Shown here in pieces: positions 10,169-18,926 of a DNA stretch of 64,000 nucleotides. Source of the stretch: Thermaceae bacterium (GTDB taxonomy: Bacteria > Deinococcota > Deinococci > Deinococcales > Marinithermaceae); assembly GCA_027067955.1 (NCBI GenBank), contig JAMOUW010000072.1, positions 27,907 to 91,906 on the forward strand, read 5' to 3'. A model generated the notes under the pieces. The model ran no database searches. It saw only the letters and a program-made list of their open reading frames with translations, and was not told the origin of the DNA. How positions within the stretch are numbered: position 1 is the stretch's first letter; each line of letters starts with the position of its first letter. The position numbers and the translations under genes were made by a program.

Positions 10169-10462
10169 ATGGAGAGGATCGGGCTGGAGCGCTACCACGA
10201 ATTCCTGCGCCGGGGGGCGCTAGTAATCGTGGTCCAGGATGAAACCCGGCCCTTTAGCGGTCTCTTTCCCGGGGCCGTCGGCCTTTCCTGGTCCCGCATC
10301 CGGCGGGGGGAATACGATCTTCCCCGGGGTCGCCCCTTGCTCGTGCTGTGTGACGAAGGGCGGCTCAGCATGATCGCTGCGCTTTATTTCGAGGCCGATG
10401 GGTATGGCCCGGCTTATGCGCTCGAAGGCGGCCGGCGAGCCCTGGAAGGGACGGTTTTGTGA
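10169..10462 (+). CDS. Single-domain rhodanese-like protein
   Basis: A 97-residue protein with the C-terminal rhodanese layout: a strand RPLLVLCDEG, a loop starting with Cys (about residue 60, CDEGRLS) as the likely persulfide site, then an alpha helix and the closing YALEGGRRALEG segment. It may carry sulfane sulfur or act as a regulatory domain; the substrate is unknown. Its stop overlaps the GTG of the following iron-sulfur protein as GTGA, so the two are coupled. N-terminal half is shorter than in typical 110-residue domains. Confidence 0.7.
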   Translation: MERIGLERYHEFLRRGALVIVVQDETRPFSGLFPGAVGLSWSRIRRGEYDLPRGRPLLVLCDEGRLSMIAALYFEADGYGPAYALEGGRRALEGTVL

Positions 10463-11727
10463 ACGCTCTCGACTTGGCAAAGCTGGTTCAGGACGCTGAG
10501 GCTTGCGTGCGCTGCGGACTGTGCCTTTCGGTATGCCCGACCTACCGTGAAACCCAGCTGGAAATTCAAAGCCCGCGCGGGCGCATCATGCTTTACGCCG
10601 ATCACGCTCAGGGTTTGGTGGATGATCCTCTCAGGGTGCTGGAAGCGGCTTACGATTGTTTGGAATGCCGCGCTTGCCAGACCGTCTGCCCCAATGATGT
10701 CCGCCCCGGTGAAGCGGCGGTGGACGCCAAGGTGACGCTCCAGGAGGGAAAACCGCAGAGCTGGCTGGTAAAAGCGGCTTTGACTGTTTTTCATTATCCG
10801 ATTCTGATAGACATAGCCAACCTGCTGCTGGTTGCTTACCAGCATCTGGGCTTGCAGGCGCTGGTGCGGCGCACCCGCGCGCTGGAGCGCGTAGGGTTGG
10901 GTAAGCTGCAATTTGCCGAATCCTTGTTGCCCGGACGCCCGATCCATCCCGCCATGCGACTTTTCCACCCACGTCGTGTGCTGCCCCGGGGGGAGCCTAA
11001 GGGCAGGGCTGCGTTCTTCCTGGGCTGCATGATGAATTTGGTCTTTTCCGAATCGTCGAAGGCTGCGGTTGAAGTGGTTCGCCGCAGTGGCTGGGAGGTA
11101 ATAATTCCCCGGGAAACAACCTGTTGCGGGGCTCCCCACATCGAAGAAGGCGACTGGTACGGTTTTGAACGTCTGGCAAAAAAGAACCTCGATTATTACG
11201 GCAAGCTGGATGTCGATTATATCCTCACCGACTGCGCTGCATGCGGTGCTGAGTTAAAGGGTTACGTCAAGCACTTTAAAGCGGATCCCCACTATGGCCC
11301 TCTCGCAGAACGCGTGGCCTTCAGGACCCGCATGTTCAGCGAGTTCGTGGATGAGGAAGGTTTACCCGGCTCGGCCAGATTTCCTTTCGCTACCACACAC
11401 CAGCACGCTTGCCACGCCTGCCACGCCCAGGGGGTCAAGGAGGAGCCCGAGAGGGTGCTCCGCTTCGCCACCGATTACAGGCCGCTTGAAGGCAGTACCG
11501 AGTGCTGCGGTTCTGCGGGGGTGTACAACCTGACCCATACCGATACCAGCATGCGCATTCTTGAGCGCAAGATGGCCAGCGTAGCGAGGACCTCCGCTGA
11601 GGTGCTGACGGTTGAGAATCCCGGCTGTCTCTTGCAGCTAGACCTGGGTACACGCCGCTACGGACCCGATGTAAGGGTGCGTCATATTGCTGAAGTAGTA
11701 CTGGAAGCCATGGAAGACGAAAAGTAG
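10459..11727 (+). CDS. GlcF-like iron-sulfur oxidoreductase subunit
   Basis: Electron-transfer subunit of 422 residues. Two 4Fe-4S sites are seen near the N terminus, CVRCGLCLSVCPTYRE (about 16) and CLECRACQTVCP (about 68), and two CCG domains follow, with TCCGAPHIEEGDW (about 220), ACHAQG and ECCGSAGVYNL (about 355). This is the layout of glycolate oxidase GlcF and related HdrD-like proteins. No GlcD/GlcE flavin subunits lie in the window, so the partner dehydrogenase is unknown. GTG start, coupled to the rhodanese gene. Confidence 0.82.
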   Translation: MNALDLAKLVQDAEACVRCGLCLSVCPTYRETQLEIQSPRGRIMLYADHAQGLVDDPLRVLEAAYDCLECRACQTVCPNDVRPGEAAVDAKVTLQEGKPQSWLVKAALTVFHYPILIDIANLLLVAYQHLGLQALVRRTRALERVGLGKLQFAESLLPGRPIHPAMRLFHPRRVLPRGEPKGRAAFFLGCMMNLVFSESSKAAVEVVRRSGWEVIIPRETTCCGAPHIEEGDWYGFERLAKKNLDYYGKLDVDYILTDCAACGAELKGYVKHFKADPHYGPLAERVAFRTRMFSEFVDEEGLPGSARFPFATTHQHACHACHAQGVKEEPERVLRFATDYRPLEGSTECCGSAGVYNLTHTDTSMRILERKMASVARTSAEVLTVENPGCLLQLDLGTRRYGPDVRVRHIAEVVLEAMEDEK

Positions 11728-11752
11728 CCGCCGCGGATGGCGGCGGCACTTT
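11721..11752 (+). terminator. Hairpin terminator of the GlcF-like gene
   Basis: AAAGT, GCCGCCGC, five-base loop, GCGGCGGC, ACTTT. The stem begins inside the stop codon region of the gene and ends in a short T run that runs into the 3' end of the converging tRNA gene. Confidence 0.75.
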
Positions 11753-11828
11753 GGCGGCCCCGACGGGACTCGAACCCGCGATCTCCCACGTGACAGGCGG
11801 GTGTGTTAACCAACTACACCACGGGGCC
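11752..11828 (-). tRNA. tRNA-Asp (anticodon GTC)
   Basis: Minus strand. A 7-bp acceptor stem GGCCCCG/CGGGGCC, discriminator G, and an encoded CCA end (77 bases with CCA). The anticodon arm is CCCGC-CTGTCAC-GTGGG with anticodon GTC, and the T arm contains the GCGGG-TTCGAGT-CCCGT loop. D arm has AGTTGGTTAA. G at the discriminator position agrees with aspartate identity. Confidence 0.96.
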
Positions 11829-11854
11829 CTGCCTCATGCAGTATAGGCGGGGCT

Positions 11855-12295
11855 CTAACTGCTGTCAACGTGTTTTTCGGCGAGGTAGGCAAGGGCGTAG
11901 CGGTACCCCAGGGGGCCGAGGCCGCTGATCTGACCTGTAGCGGCGGCGGCCGTGACGCTGCGCTTGCGGAAGTCTTCCCGCGCGTGGATATTGCTGAGAT
12001 GTACCTCTACCACCGGAAGGGGCTGTGCGGCGATTGCGTCTAAAAGCGCGTAGCTGTAATGGCTCAGGGCAGCGGGGTTGATCACGATACCCAAGAATCC
12101 TTCAGCCTGAGCCTGCTGTATCCAGTCGATAAGCTGGCCTTCGTAGTTTGATTGCCGAAGTGTAACGGCTACATTGAGTTCCGCGGCCCAATTTTCTATC
12201 TGTTCCTCCAGGTCTTCGAGGCTAAAGTGTCCGTATATTTCAGGCTGGCGGGTCCCGAGCAGGTTGAGATTTGGTCCGTTGATCACCAGGATCAT
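11855..12295 (-). CDS. aroQ: 3-dehydroquinate dehydratase, type II
   Basis: Converts 3-dehydroquinate to 3-dehydroshikimate. The 146-residue length and N-terminal VINGPNLNLLGTRQPEIYG pattern (with the catalytic Tyr loop) and the substrate segment INPAALSHYSYALLDA and VEVHLSNIHAREDFRKRS mark the small dodecameric type II enzyme. Last gene of the aroC-aroK-aroB-aroQ run, nine bases after aroB. Confidence 0.96.
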   Translation of the reverse strand: MILVINGPNLNLLGTRQPEIYGHFSLEDLEEQIENWAAELNVAVTLRQSNYEGQLIDWIQQAQAEGFLGIVINPAALSHYSYALLDAIAAQPLPVVEVHLSNIHAREDFRKRSVTAAAATGQISGLGPLGYRYALAYLAEKHVDSS

Positions 12296-12304
12296 TAGCG
12301 CCTC

Positions 12305-13339
12305 CTATCCAGGATAACCCCGCACCCATTCCCGCCAGGTTGCAAAGACTTCTTGCAGCAAATTTTCGGGCATCGTTCGAATACGCACGTCGCCCGGAGC
12401 ATGAGGTACGACCCAGTTGAGGATGCCGCTGCGACTTTTCTTGTCGCGCGCAATGAATGCCGCGAGTTCCTCCCAGCTATCGTCAGGTGGCGCTGGAGCA
12501 CCCGTCCAGCGCAGAAGTTTTTCTATCTGCCCGCTGAGATCCGCACCCCCGAGAGCGCGACCGAGCAGGGCCGCAAAAAGCATTCCCCAGGCGACGGCAT
12601 GCCCGTGAGAAAGAGAGTGCCCGGCCGCAGCCTCAAGGGCGTGCGCCAGGGTATGGCCCAGATTTAGTCGCATTCTCTCATCGCTCTCTTTAAAATCGCG
12701 CTCTACTATTTCTATTTTTACCTTTACGGCCCGGGCCAGATAGTTTTCTAGGGCGGGGTGGGTGGGGGAGAGTTCCCAGGGTGCGAGCAGCGTTTCGTCG
12801 CCGGCTATGATGCCGTGTTTGAAGGCCTCGACCAGGCCTTCCCGAAAGATTGCTTGGGGTAGCGTGGACAAAGCTTCCAGCTCGGCGTGGACGCTGCGAG
12901 GAGGGTGAAATGCTCCCACCAGGTTTTTGCCTTCCGGCAGGTTCAGGCCCGTTTTCCCCCCAACGGCCGCATCCACGATCGCAAGCGTGGTTGTGGGCCA
13001 GGCCCGCCAGGGAACTCCGCGCATGTAGCTAGCTGCCACGAATCCAGCCAGGTCGGTGATGGTGCCTCCGCCTACCGCCCACACTTCGGTATCGCGCGGG
13101 TACCCGTTGCGGGCGAGCTCGCGTAAAAGATAGTCGAAAACCGCAATTCGTTTGCTTGCTTCGCCCCCTTTTACGGGCAATATCAGCAGCGGTCGCGCGG
13201 CATCCGCGATTCTGTGGGCGAGCCGTTCGACATTGGGGTCGTAGATCAGCGCGACCGGCCCCGCAGCCTGGGGAATTTCGAGCCCGCGGCCAATAAAGAC
13301 CGGATGATCGTGCGGTGGGGATACCCTGAGGTTATGCAT
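12305..13339 (-). CDS. aroB: 3-dehydroquinate synthase
   Basis: Cyclises DAHP to 3-dehydroquinate with NAD and a metal ion. The 344 residues include the NAD-binding VGGGTITDLAGFVAASYMRG segment (about 92), KTGLNLPEGKNLVGAFHPP (about 135), the metal-ligand helix EAFKHGI (about 170) and NLGHTLAHALE (about 228) with HGHAVAWGM. It overlaps aroK by eight bases, so translation is coupled. Confidence 0.96.
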   Translation of the reverse strand: MHNLRVSPPHDHPVFIGRGLEIPQAAGPVALIYDPNVERLAHRIADAARPLLILPVKGGEASKRIAVFDYLLRELARNGYPRDTEVWAVGGGTITDLAGFVAASYMRGVPWRAWPTTTLAIVDAAVGGKTGLNLPEGKNLVGAFHPPRSVHAELEALSTLPQAIFREGLVEAFKHGIIAGDETLLAPWELSPTHPALENYLARAVKVKIEIVERDFKESDERMRLNLGHTLAHALEAAAGHSLSHGHAVAWGMLFAALLGRALGGADLSGQIEKLLRWTGAPAPPDDSWEELAAFIARDKKSRSGILNWVVPHAPGDVRIRTMPENLLQEVFATWREWVRGYPG

Positions 13340-13886
13340 TGCCGTTTCCCGCTCTCATCCATAACTTCTCTATCAGTTCCTTGACCACTTCGCGTGCAGG
13401 GCGGCCATCAGTAGAAGCATGGATATGTGCTTCGTTGTATATGGCTTCTCGCTCAGCCATTAGCCGCCGTATTTTTTCCAGCGCGTCTCCGGTGGCGAGA
13501 AGGGGGCGCTGTCCCGGCTTGCGCAGCACGCGCGTATGCACGGTTTCCGGGCTGGCCCAGAGAGCTATTACGGGACCGCGCTCGAGTAGCAGCTGGCGGT
13601 TTTCCGGGTTGGTATAGGTACCGCCGCCCAGCGAGAGTACGAGATTGTCGCGCTGTATCAGCTCCCGCACTGCCTCAGCTTCCATTTCGCGGAAGGATTC
13701 CTCCCCTATGTAGCGAAAAATATCCGCTACGGAGAGGCCGGTTTGGCGCTCGATGTAGCGGTCCAGGTCTACGAAGTGGAGCATCAGCTCCTGGGCCAGC
13801 TCCCTTCCAATTCTGGTTTTGCCCACGCCCATAAAGCCCGTAAGCGCCACCCAGGATGTGGGCCGGGGATGATGAATACGGGCCAT
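13332..13886 (-). CDS. aroK: Shikimate kinase
   Basis: Phosphorylates shikimate at the 3-OH. The 184-residue protein has Walker A GFMGVGKTRIG (about 18-28), the shikimate-binding DLDRYIE and SFREME segments, and the GGGTYTNPENR motif (about 91). It overlaps the aroC stop by one base and the aroB start by eight bases. Confidence 0.95.
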   Translation of the reverse strand: MARIHHPRPTSWVALTGFMGVGKTRIGRELAQELMLHFVDLDRYIERQTGLSVADIFRYIGEESFREMEAEAVRELIQRDNLVLSLGGGTYTNPENRQLLLERGPVIALWASPETVHTRVLRKPGQRPLLATGDALEKIRRLMAEREAIYNEAHIHASTDGRPAREVVKELIEKLWMRAGNGNA

Positions 13887-15055
13887 CAGTAGCTCCGGAC
13901 CCGTTCCCTGTAGGTTTCCACGCGCTCGCTTATTTCCTTGAAGGTGTCCCCTCCGAACTTTTCCAGGTAAGCGTCGGCGAGCACAATGGCAACCAGAGCT
14001 TCTAGGATTACGCTGGCGGCAGGGACGGCGGTGACGTCGGAACGTTCGCGGGCGGCATCGGCTACCTCATGGGAAACCACATCCACGGTGGGCAGCGGGG
14101 TCATCAGCGTGGCAATGGGTTTCAGAGCGGCGCGTACGATGAGCTCTTCACCGGTGGTCATACCAGCCTCTAGGCCGCCTGCGCGATTGGTTTTCCGGTA
14201 CCAGCCGCGTTCTTCATCCCGAAAAATGGCATCATGTACTTCGGAGCCGGGACGTCCGGCGCTGGCGAATCCTTCTCCGACCTCTACCCCCTTGATGGCA
14301 GGGATCGACATAGCCATCTGTGCAATACGGCCGTCCAGTTTGCGGTCAAACTGGACGTAGCTGCCCAGCCCGGGTACCAGTCCCCGGTAGCGTACCTCCA
14401 GCAGGCCGCCGAGAGTATCACCTGTGTTTCTGGCAGCGTCTATACGGTGTACCGCTTCCTGCTCGGCCGCTGAGTCGGTCATGCGCAAGCGGCTGGCTTC
14501 GATACGCTCGCGTAGCTCCCATGAGAAGGGGACGCGGGATTCTATCCCCCCCAGCATTGGAACATACCCCAGACTTTCCACGCCAAGCAATGTCAACAGT
14601 TTGTGGGCGACGGCGCCAACAGCTACGCGTATTGCGGTTTCCCGAGCAGAGGCACGTTCAAGCACGTCGCGCAGATCCTTGTGGCCGTATTTGATGCCAC
14701 CCGTCAGGTCGGCATGGCCCGGTCTGGGTGTGGTGAGGGCGCGCTTGCGTGGCTTGCCGCCCGGTGCCGGGTCCATCACTTCCTGCCAGTTTTTCCAATC
14801 GCGATTCTCGATGATCAGCGTGAGGGGCGCACCCGTGGTGTAGCCGGCCCGAACGCCGGAAGCAAGGACAACACGGTCGCTTTCGATCTGCATGCGTCGC
14901 CCGCGTCCGTAGCCCCCCTGCCTTCTTGCGAGCCAGGGGTCTATGTCTGTCGCTGCCAGGGGTACACCGGCCGGCAGGCCGTCTACCACTGCTGTCAGCT
15001 GCATACCGTGTGACTCCCCGGCGGATAGAAATCTGAGACTCACGTTATCCAGCAT
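13886..15055 (-). CDS. aroC: Chorismate synthase
   Basis: Last common step of aromatic synthesis: EPSP to chorismate with reduced FMN. The family signatures LRFLSAGESHG (N terminus), RPGHADLTGGIKYGHKDLRDVLERASARETA (in part, about 118-145) and RTNRAGGLEAGMTTGEEL are present. I place the start at the ATG of MLDNVSLRFLSAGESHG (389 residues); an in-frame TTG 24 bases upstream is possible but sits within the pilus operon terminator. It heads the aro set, right behind pilQ. Confidence 0.95.
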   Translation of the reverse strand: MLDNVSLRFLSAGESHGMQLTAVVDGLPAGVPLAATDIDPWLARRQGGYGRGRRMQIESDRVVLASGVRAGYTTGAPLTLIIENRDWKNWQEVMDPAPGGKPRKRALTTPRPGHADLTGGIKYGHKDLRDVLERASARETAIRVAVGAVAHKLLTLLGVESLGYVPMLGGIESRVPFSWELRERIEASRLRMTDSAAEQEAVHRIDAARNTGDTLGGLLEVRYRGLVPGLGSYVQFDRKLDGRIAQMAMSIPAIKGVEVGEGFASAGRPGSEVHDAIFRDEERGWYRKTNRAGGLEAGMTTGEELIVRAALKPIATLMTPLPTVDVVSHEVADAARERSDVTAVPAASVILEALVAIVLADAYLEKFGGDTFKEISERVETYRERVRSY

Positions 15056-15056
15056 A

Positions 15057-15087
15057 AAAGGAATCCGCCCCGCTAACAAGGCGGGGC
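15057..15087 (-). terminator. Terminator/attenuator between pilQ and aroC
   Basis: On the minus strand GCCCCGC, seven-base loop, GCGGGGC, then GGATTCCTTTT ending at the aroC ATG. The T run makes it a plausible intrinsic terminator for the pilus operon, placed so close to aroC that read-through would be the way to express aroC unless it has its own promoter inside pilQ. Confidence 0.75.
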
Positions 15088-15111
15088 AGATGATTGGAGG
15101 CGGTCCCTCGG

Positions 15112-16848
15112 CTAGTTGGAGCCCGAACCGGAGCCTGAGCCAGAACCTGAGCCGGAGTCCGAGCCAGAGCCGGAACCGGAACCGGAACCGGAGTCGGAAC
15201 CACCCTCGTTCGAGCCGCCGTTCTCATTCGAGCCGCCGTTCTCGGATTCGCCTGATTGCTGGTTCGTCTCGTCCGAGCTGCCAGATTCGCTGCTGGTGGC
15301 GGTTCCGCTAACCTCGGTGGTTTCGCCCACCTGTACAGTCTCGGTTTCTTCGACTATGTCATTGACGATATTAGCCGTCATGACTATCAGCAGCTCGTTG
15401 TCTTTGTTCTCTATGTGGGTGCTCTTGAAGAGGTTGCCCAGAATAGGGATGTTCATGAGGATGGGAACACCCTGGGTGGTCCTGTCGCGCTTCGTCTGGA
15501 TCAATCCGCCGAGAACCGCGGTCTGGCCGTTATCCAGGCGCAGGACGGTTTCGGCTTTTTGCTTTGAGAGGACGTCCACGTCACCGTCTACCGCGTTGCG
15601 CTCCTTGATGTCCGATACTTCGGCTTCGACCTTGAGAATGATCTGACGGTCCGCGGTGATCTGCGGCGTTACGCGGACTATAACACCCACGTCGAAGGGT
15701 ATCTTTTCAGTCTTGTTGCCCACCACCCTTTTGATGAATATCGTAAAACCAGACTGGATGTAACCGCTCTGGTTATTGAGGACGGTGATGTTCGAGTCGT
15801 TGACAGTGCGCGAGAGCCCCTGTTTTTCCAGCGCTTCCAGCGTGGCCACGATGTTGAGCGAAGCCAGGCTGCGGGTCGCATCGAAAATTAGCGAAAGGCC
15901 GCTGTCGAGTATACTGCCGACCAGGTTTCCGCCGGAAAGAGTGTTCCACTTCAGGCCCAGGTTGCGAACCAGGGTTTTGGAAACTTCTTGAATGCGGACC
16001 TGGACATTGACCTGCTGAACGGGGAAGTCCAGCTTCTTGAGCAGCTCTTCCACCAGCAGCAGCTGTCTTTCGGTTCCCGTGACGATCAGGGTGTTGGTGC
16101 GTTCGTCTGCGACAATGCTGATCTTCGTTTTAACAGGAAGCACGGCCTTGGCGGGTTGACCTTTGGCTGCGGGTTTTCCGGCCGGTCCCGCCTGTTGGGC
16201 CTGCAAAGCCTGGGACAGGACATCGGCGACCTCGGTCGCCTTGGCGTGCGAGAGGCGGAAGGTGCGCTGGTAGATGGGGATGCCGCCGTCGGGTGAGAGT
16301 ATTTGCGCGAGGATGCTTTGCACTTCCTCGTGCTGTTCTTCGTTGCCGCGTACGGCAAGAACTTTCTGACCGGGCACGAGGGTGATGGTTATCCCGGGAA
16401 CTTCTTGCATCAGGAACTCTGCCACCTGGGCGGGGTCGCCTGAGGGGACCGGATAGAACTTGCGTATGTAACCCTCTTCGCTTGGTTCTTCGTCTGGTTC
16501 GTGCACCACACGCTGGATCACGTGGGGTGGGGCTACGAGGATGACGTCGTTTTCAAGCAATACATAATCGAGCCTGCCATCGCTGTAGGTATCAATTAAC
16601 AGCTGCCAGAGCTGGCGGAAGGGCTTATCAATCCAGTCGAGCTTGATTACAATCGCGGGGATGTCCCGCAACATCGGGGTCAGCTTCACGCTGCGAGCCG
16701 CGCCGTCCAGCACGGCTTCAAGTGGCATTCCTGCCGGGCCCGTACGCAGGGTAACCGGGACATCGTAGCGCGGGTCGTCAGGAAGGTTGCCGGCCAGCGC
16801 CAGGCCGAACACCAGGATGAACAGGGCCAACAGTCGTTTCATACTCAT
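15112..16848 (-). CDS. pilQ: Type IV pilus secretin PilQ
   Basis: Outer-membrane secretin for pilus extrusion and DNA uptake. The 578 residues carry a signal peptide (RLLALFILVFGLALA), N domains with GDPAQVAEFLMQE and TNTLIVTGTERQL, and the secretin core ending in the signature VPILMNIPILGNLFKS (about 465). The last roughly 75 residues are a low-complexity tail rich in Ser, Gly, Glu and Asn, ending in a run of SG dipeptides, which is unusual. It is shorter than the Thermus thermophilus protein as I recall it (about 750 residues). Last gene of the pilM-N-O-W-Q operon, overlapping the preceding gene by four bases. Confidence 0.93.
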   Translation of the reverse strand: MSMKRLLALFILVFGLALAGNLPDDPRYDVPVTLRTGPAGMPLEAVLDGAARSVKLTPMLRDIPAIVIKLDWIDKPFRQLWQLLIDTYSDGRLDYVLLENDVILVAPPHVIQRVVHEPDEEPSEEGYIRKFYPVPSGDPAQVAEFLMQEVPGITITLVPGQKVLAVRGNEEQHEEVQSILAQILSPDGGIPIYQRTFRLSHAKATEVADVLSQALQAQQAGPAGKPAAKGQPAKAVLPVKTKISIVADERTNTLIVTGTERQLLLVEELLKKLDFPVQQVNVQVRIQEVSKTLVRNLGLKWNTLSGGNLVGSILDSGLSLIFDATRSLASLNIVATLEALEKQGLSRTVNDSNITVLNNQSGYIQSGFTIFIKRVVGNKTEKIPFDVGVIVRVTPQITADRQIILKVEAEVSDIKERNAVDGDVDVLSKQKAETVLRLDNGQTAVLGGLIQTKRDRTTQGVPILMNIPILGNLFKSTHIENKDNELLIVMTANIVNDIVEETETVQVGETTEVSGTATSSESGSSDETNQQSGESENGGSNENGGSNEGGSDSGSGSGSGSGSDSGSGSGSGSGSGSN

Positions 16849-17669
16849 TCACCGCCTCCAAGTTCAAGCGTAAGGGTGTGGGTACCGCTACCATCTACGA
16901 GCAGAGCTCTTTCTGCAGTGATAGTTTTTACGAGGACGTTATTGCCGGGGAAGGTCTGCCCCACAGGCAGGGCCAGGTATCCGTTAGCGGTCTTGAAGAT
17001 AGCAACGCTCACAGGACCCAGTGCCACACCGTCGAGATGCAAACCGTACATTCTAGCCCATTGATCAAGTGGGTTCACGTTGGGGGGAGTCTTGGTAGGC
17101 ACCGGCGGTGGCGCCCCTGGGGTATTGACCTCCGCCAGCGGTTCCACTTTGCGGTCGAGAACCGAAAGCTTGATGGGCAGCGCCCCCTGGCCGAAGCCGA
17201 CTGGAGGTGCGCCGGGCGTACCATTTGGGGTTACGAACTTGGGTTGGGGCATGTTCGAAGGCAACCCCTGGCCAGGAGTAACCGGGATCGGCCGCTGTGA
17301 TGTAGGTGTTCCATGTGGGCGGTTGGCGCTGGCAACCTTAGGCGGCCGCAGCTGTACGAAAGGATTTGGCGGCGTGCTTGCACTGGCCAGCATGGCAGCT
17401 TCTTCGCCATCCTCGCTTTCGAGCGGGAACTCCTCGGGAGAGTCGGTTACCAGGAAGGGTATGGGCAGCACCTGCAGCGTGCGCGCGCTGGTGGTGACGG
17501 GGGTAGAAGGGGGGAGGGCCCTGGTTTCCTGCTCGAAGTCGGGCGGCGACTGGAATATATCTTCCTCGCTGCCGCCGCTGGGGTTGAAGAAGAGACCGTA
17601 CCAGACCGCCAGGGCCGCTACCAAAAGGGCCAAGAGAAGGAGGATGCGCGTACTCTGACTCATTTTCAT
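16845..17669 (-). CDS. Pilus assembly protein at the PilP/PilW position
   Basis: A 274-residue protein with one N-terminal membrane segment (ILLLLALLVAALAVWYGLFF), a long Pro/Thr-rich linker (about 60-190, many PP and TP pairs) and a compact C-terminal domain (about 205-274; YGLHLDGVALGPVSVAIF, ALPVGQTFPGNNVLVKTI). Its position between pilO and pilQ corresponds to PilP in proteobacteria and PilW in Thermus, where it links the inner-membrane PilMNO complex to the secretin. The assignment rests mostly on gene order; no strong motif was recognised. Confidence 0.72.
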   Translation of the reverse strand: MKMSQSTRILLLLALLVAALAVWYGLFFNPSGGSEEDIFQSPPDFEQETRALPPSTPVTTSARTLQVLPIPFLVTDSPEEFPLESEDGEEAAMLASASTPPNPFVQLRPPKVASANRPHGTPTSQRPIPVTPGQGLPSNMPQPKFVTPNGTPGAPPVGFGQGALPIKLSVLDRKVEPLAEVNTPGAPPPVPTKTPPNVNPLDQWARMYGLHLDGVALGPVSVAIFKTANGYLALPVGQTFPGNNVLVKTITAERALLVDGSGTHTLTLELGGGE

Positions 17670-18289
17670 TGTGTAGCCCCTCCTTCCTCAATCTCCATGC
17701 TTTCTTCGATCTCGGCATCCGAAGGCGGCTTCCCTTCGTACACGTAGATCGTCATAGTCAGATTCGTGTCCAGGGTGGGATTGGTGTATTCTTCACCCCC
17801 AAGGGTCATGGCCAACCCGTCGACGGTGCTGAAGCGTCGCATGCTCTCGAGCTTCTTGAGAAATACAAAAAGTTTGGGGAAAGTTGACTCGAGAGTAAGC
17901 GTCACGTTGATTGCGCGGACGTCCTCGACGGGACTTCCGGCGGGGGCGCGTGCTATCGAACGCAACGTAACCCCCGTTGCATTGGCATGTGCAGAAAGCT
18001 CCTTCAGCACCGAGGCAAACTCTTCGCGCGGGGGCAGCGCCTTCAGGAATTCGGCGATTTGCGCCTCGTACTCGCGGATGGTGGCCTCGAGCTGCGGCAT
18101 CGCCCTGCGCGCTGCGAGGCCGCGCTGCTTCTGTATTTCGAGCCGGCTGATATCGTCCTGCAGTTCCTCGATGCGCACCTGGGCGTTCTTATACCAGGTG
18201 AAGTACCACAACCCGGCTACCAGGAGGCTGAGCACGATGACGATGATCGCGGTTTCGCGCTGACCGATTTTAGCGAACACTGCGCTCAC
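17666..18289 (-). CDS. pilO: Type IV pilus assembly protein PilO
   Basis: Inner-membrane alignment protein, 207 residues: a short cytoplasmic N terminus, one membrane segment (AIIVIVLSLLVAGLWYFTW, about 15-33), a coiled coil (about 37-80) and a periplasmic ferredoxin-like domain (VTLTLESTFPKLFVFLKKLES, about 128-150). GTG start overlapping pilN by 20 bases and a four-base overlap with the next gene show tight operon packing. Confidence 0.88.
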   Translation of the reverse strand: MSAVFAKIGQRETAIIVIVLSLLVAGLWYFTWYKNAQVRIEELQDDISRLEIQKQRGLAARRAMPQLEATIREYEAQIAEFLKALPPREEFASVLKELSAHANATGVTLRSIARAPAGSPVEDVRAINVTLTLESTFPKLFVFLKKLESMRRFSTVDGLAMTLGGEEYTNPTLDTNLTMTIYVYEGKPPSDAEIEESMEIEEGGATQ

Positions 18290-18926
18290 CTCCTTCCTCA
18301 GGCTTTACGCCGGGCTCGACGCCGGATTCAGTGATCGCCACGGTGGCGGTGAAGTCATAGCCGCCGAATTCGTTGAGCGAGCCTTGCTGGAAGTTAATGC
18401 CGAAGTAGGGGCTGTCTTCAAAGGCCTGTACGAAGCGCGCCAGAGCACCTTTGTTCTTTGCTTCTCCCTGCAGATTGAATTCGACCGCCACTGTCTTGCG
18501 GTCGTATAACCCCTGTTCCGCCAGGCTTTGCCGGGTTTCCTGGGGCACCAGGCGCGTATTGATTGAGCGCATGGCGACCTCGAAGCGCTTGCCCTTGCGG
18601 GGGATTTGGTTGATGAAGCGTGCTAGGTTCTTGGACCAGGGAATGAAGCGGGCTTTGATCTCGCGGTCGACGTTGATGATTTTTTCCAGTTCGGCTTTGC
18701 GGCGGGTGAGCTCTTCTTGCTTCTTGATGTAGGGTTGCAGCGCCCGAACCTCGATTTCGAGGGTTTCCTTCTCGGACTCGAGCTGCCTGATCTGACTGCT
18801 GACGCTCAAGTGCACCAGCGCCACGATCGAGAAGACGATAAGCGGAAATATGATGGCGGACAGGCGCCACCAACCCGGCTCCACCCGTTTGCGCAGCCGC
18901 CTGGGTAGAAGGTTGAGTTTAATCAA
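18270..18926 (-). CDS. pilN: Type IV pilus assembly protein PilN
   Basis: Bitopic membrane protein of 218 residues. The N-terminal INLLP-type box that binds PilM appears as MIKLNLLPRR. A membrane segment (about 24-43) is followed by a coiled coil (about 45-85) and a periplasmic domain. The TTG start lies inside the last codons of pilM, so it is coupled. It forms the PilMNO platform with its neighbours. Confidence 0.9.
   Translation of the reverse strand: MIKLNLLPRRLRKRVEPGWWRLSAIIFPLIVFSIVALVHLSVSSQIRQLESEKETLEIEVRALQPYIKKQEELTRRKAELEKIINVDREIKARFIPWSKNLARFINQIPRKGKRFEVAMRSINTRLVPQETRQSLAEQGLYDRKTVAVEFNLQGEAKNKGALARFVQAFEDSPYFGINFQQGSLNEFGGYDFTATVAITESGVEPGVKPEEGGERSVR

Noticed and set aside
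10836..11141. Minus-strand frames opposite the GlcF-like gene
   Set aside because: Shadows of a gene with clear iron-sulfur and CCG motifs.
15116..15646. Pro-Glu repeat protein on the plus strand opposite the pilQ end
   Set aside because: It is the antisense reading of the Gly-Ser tail; no ribosome site.
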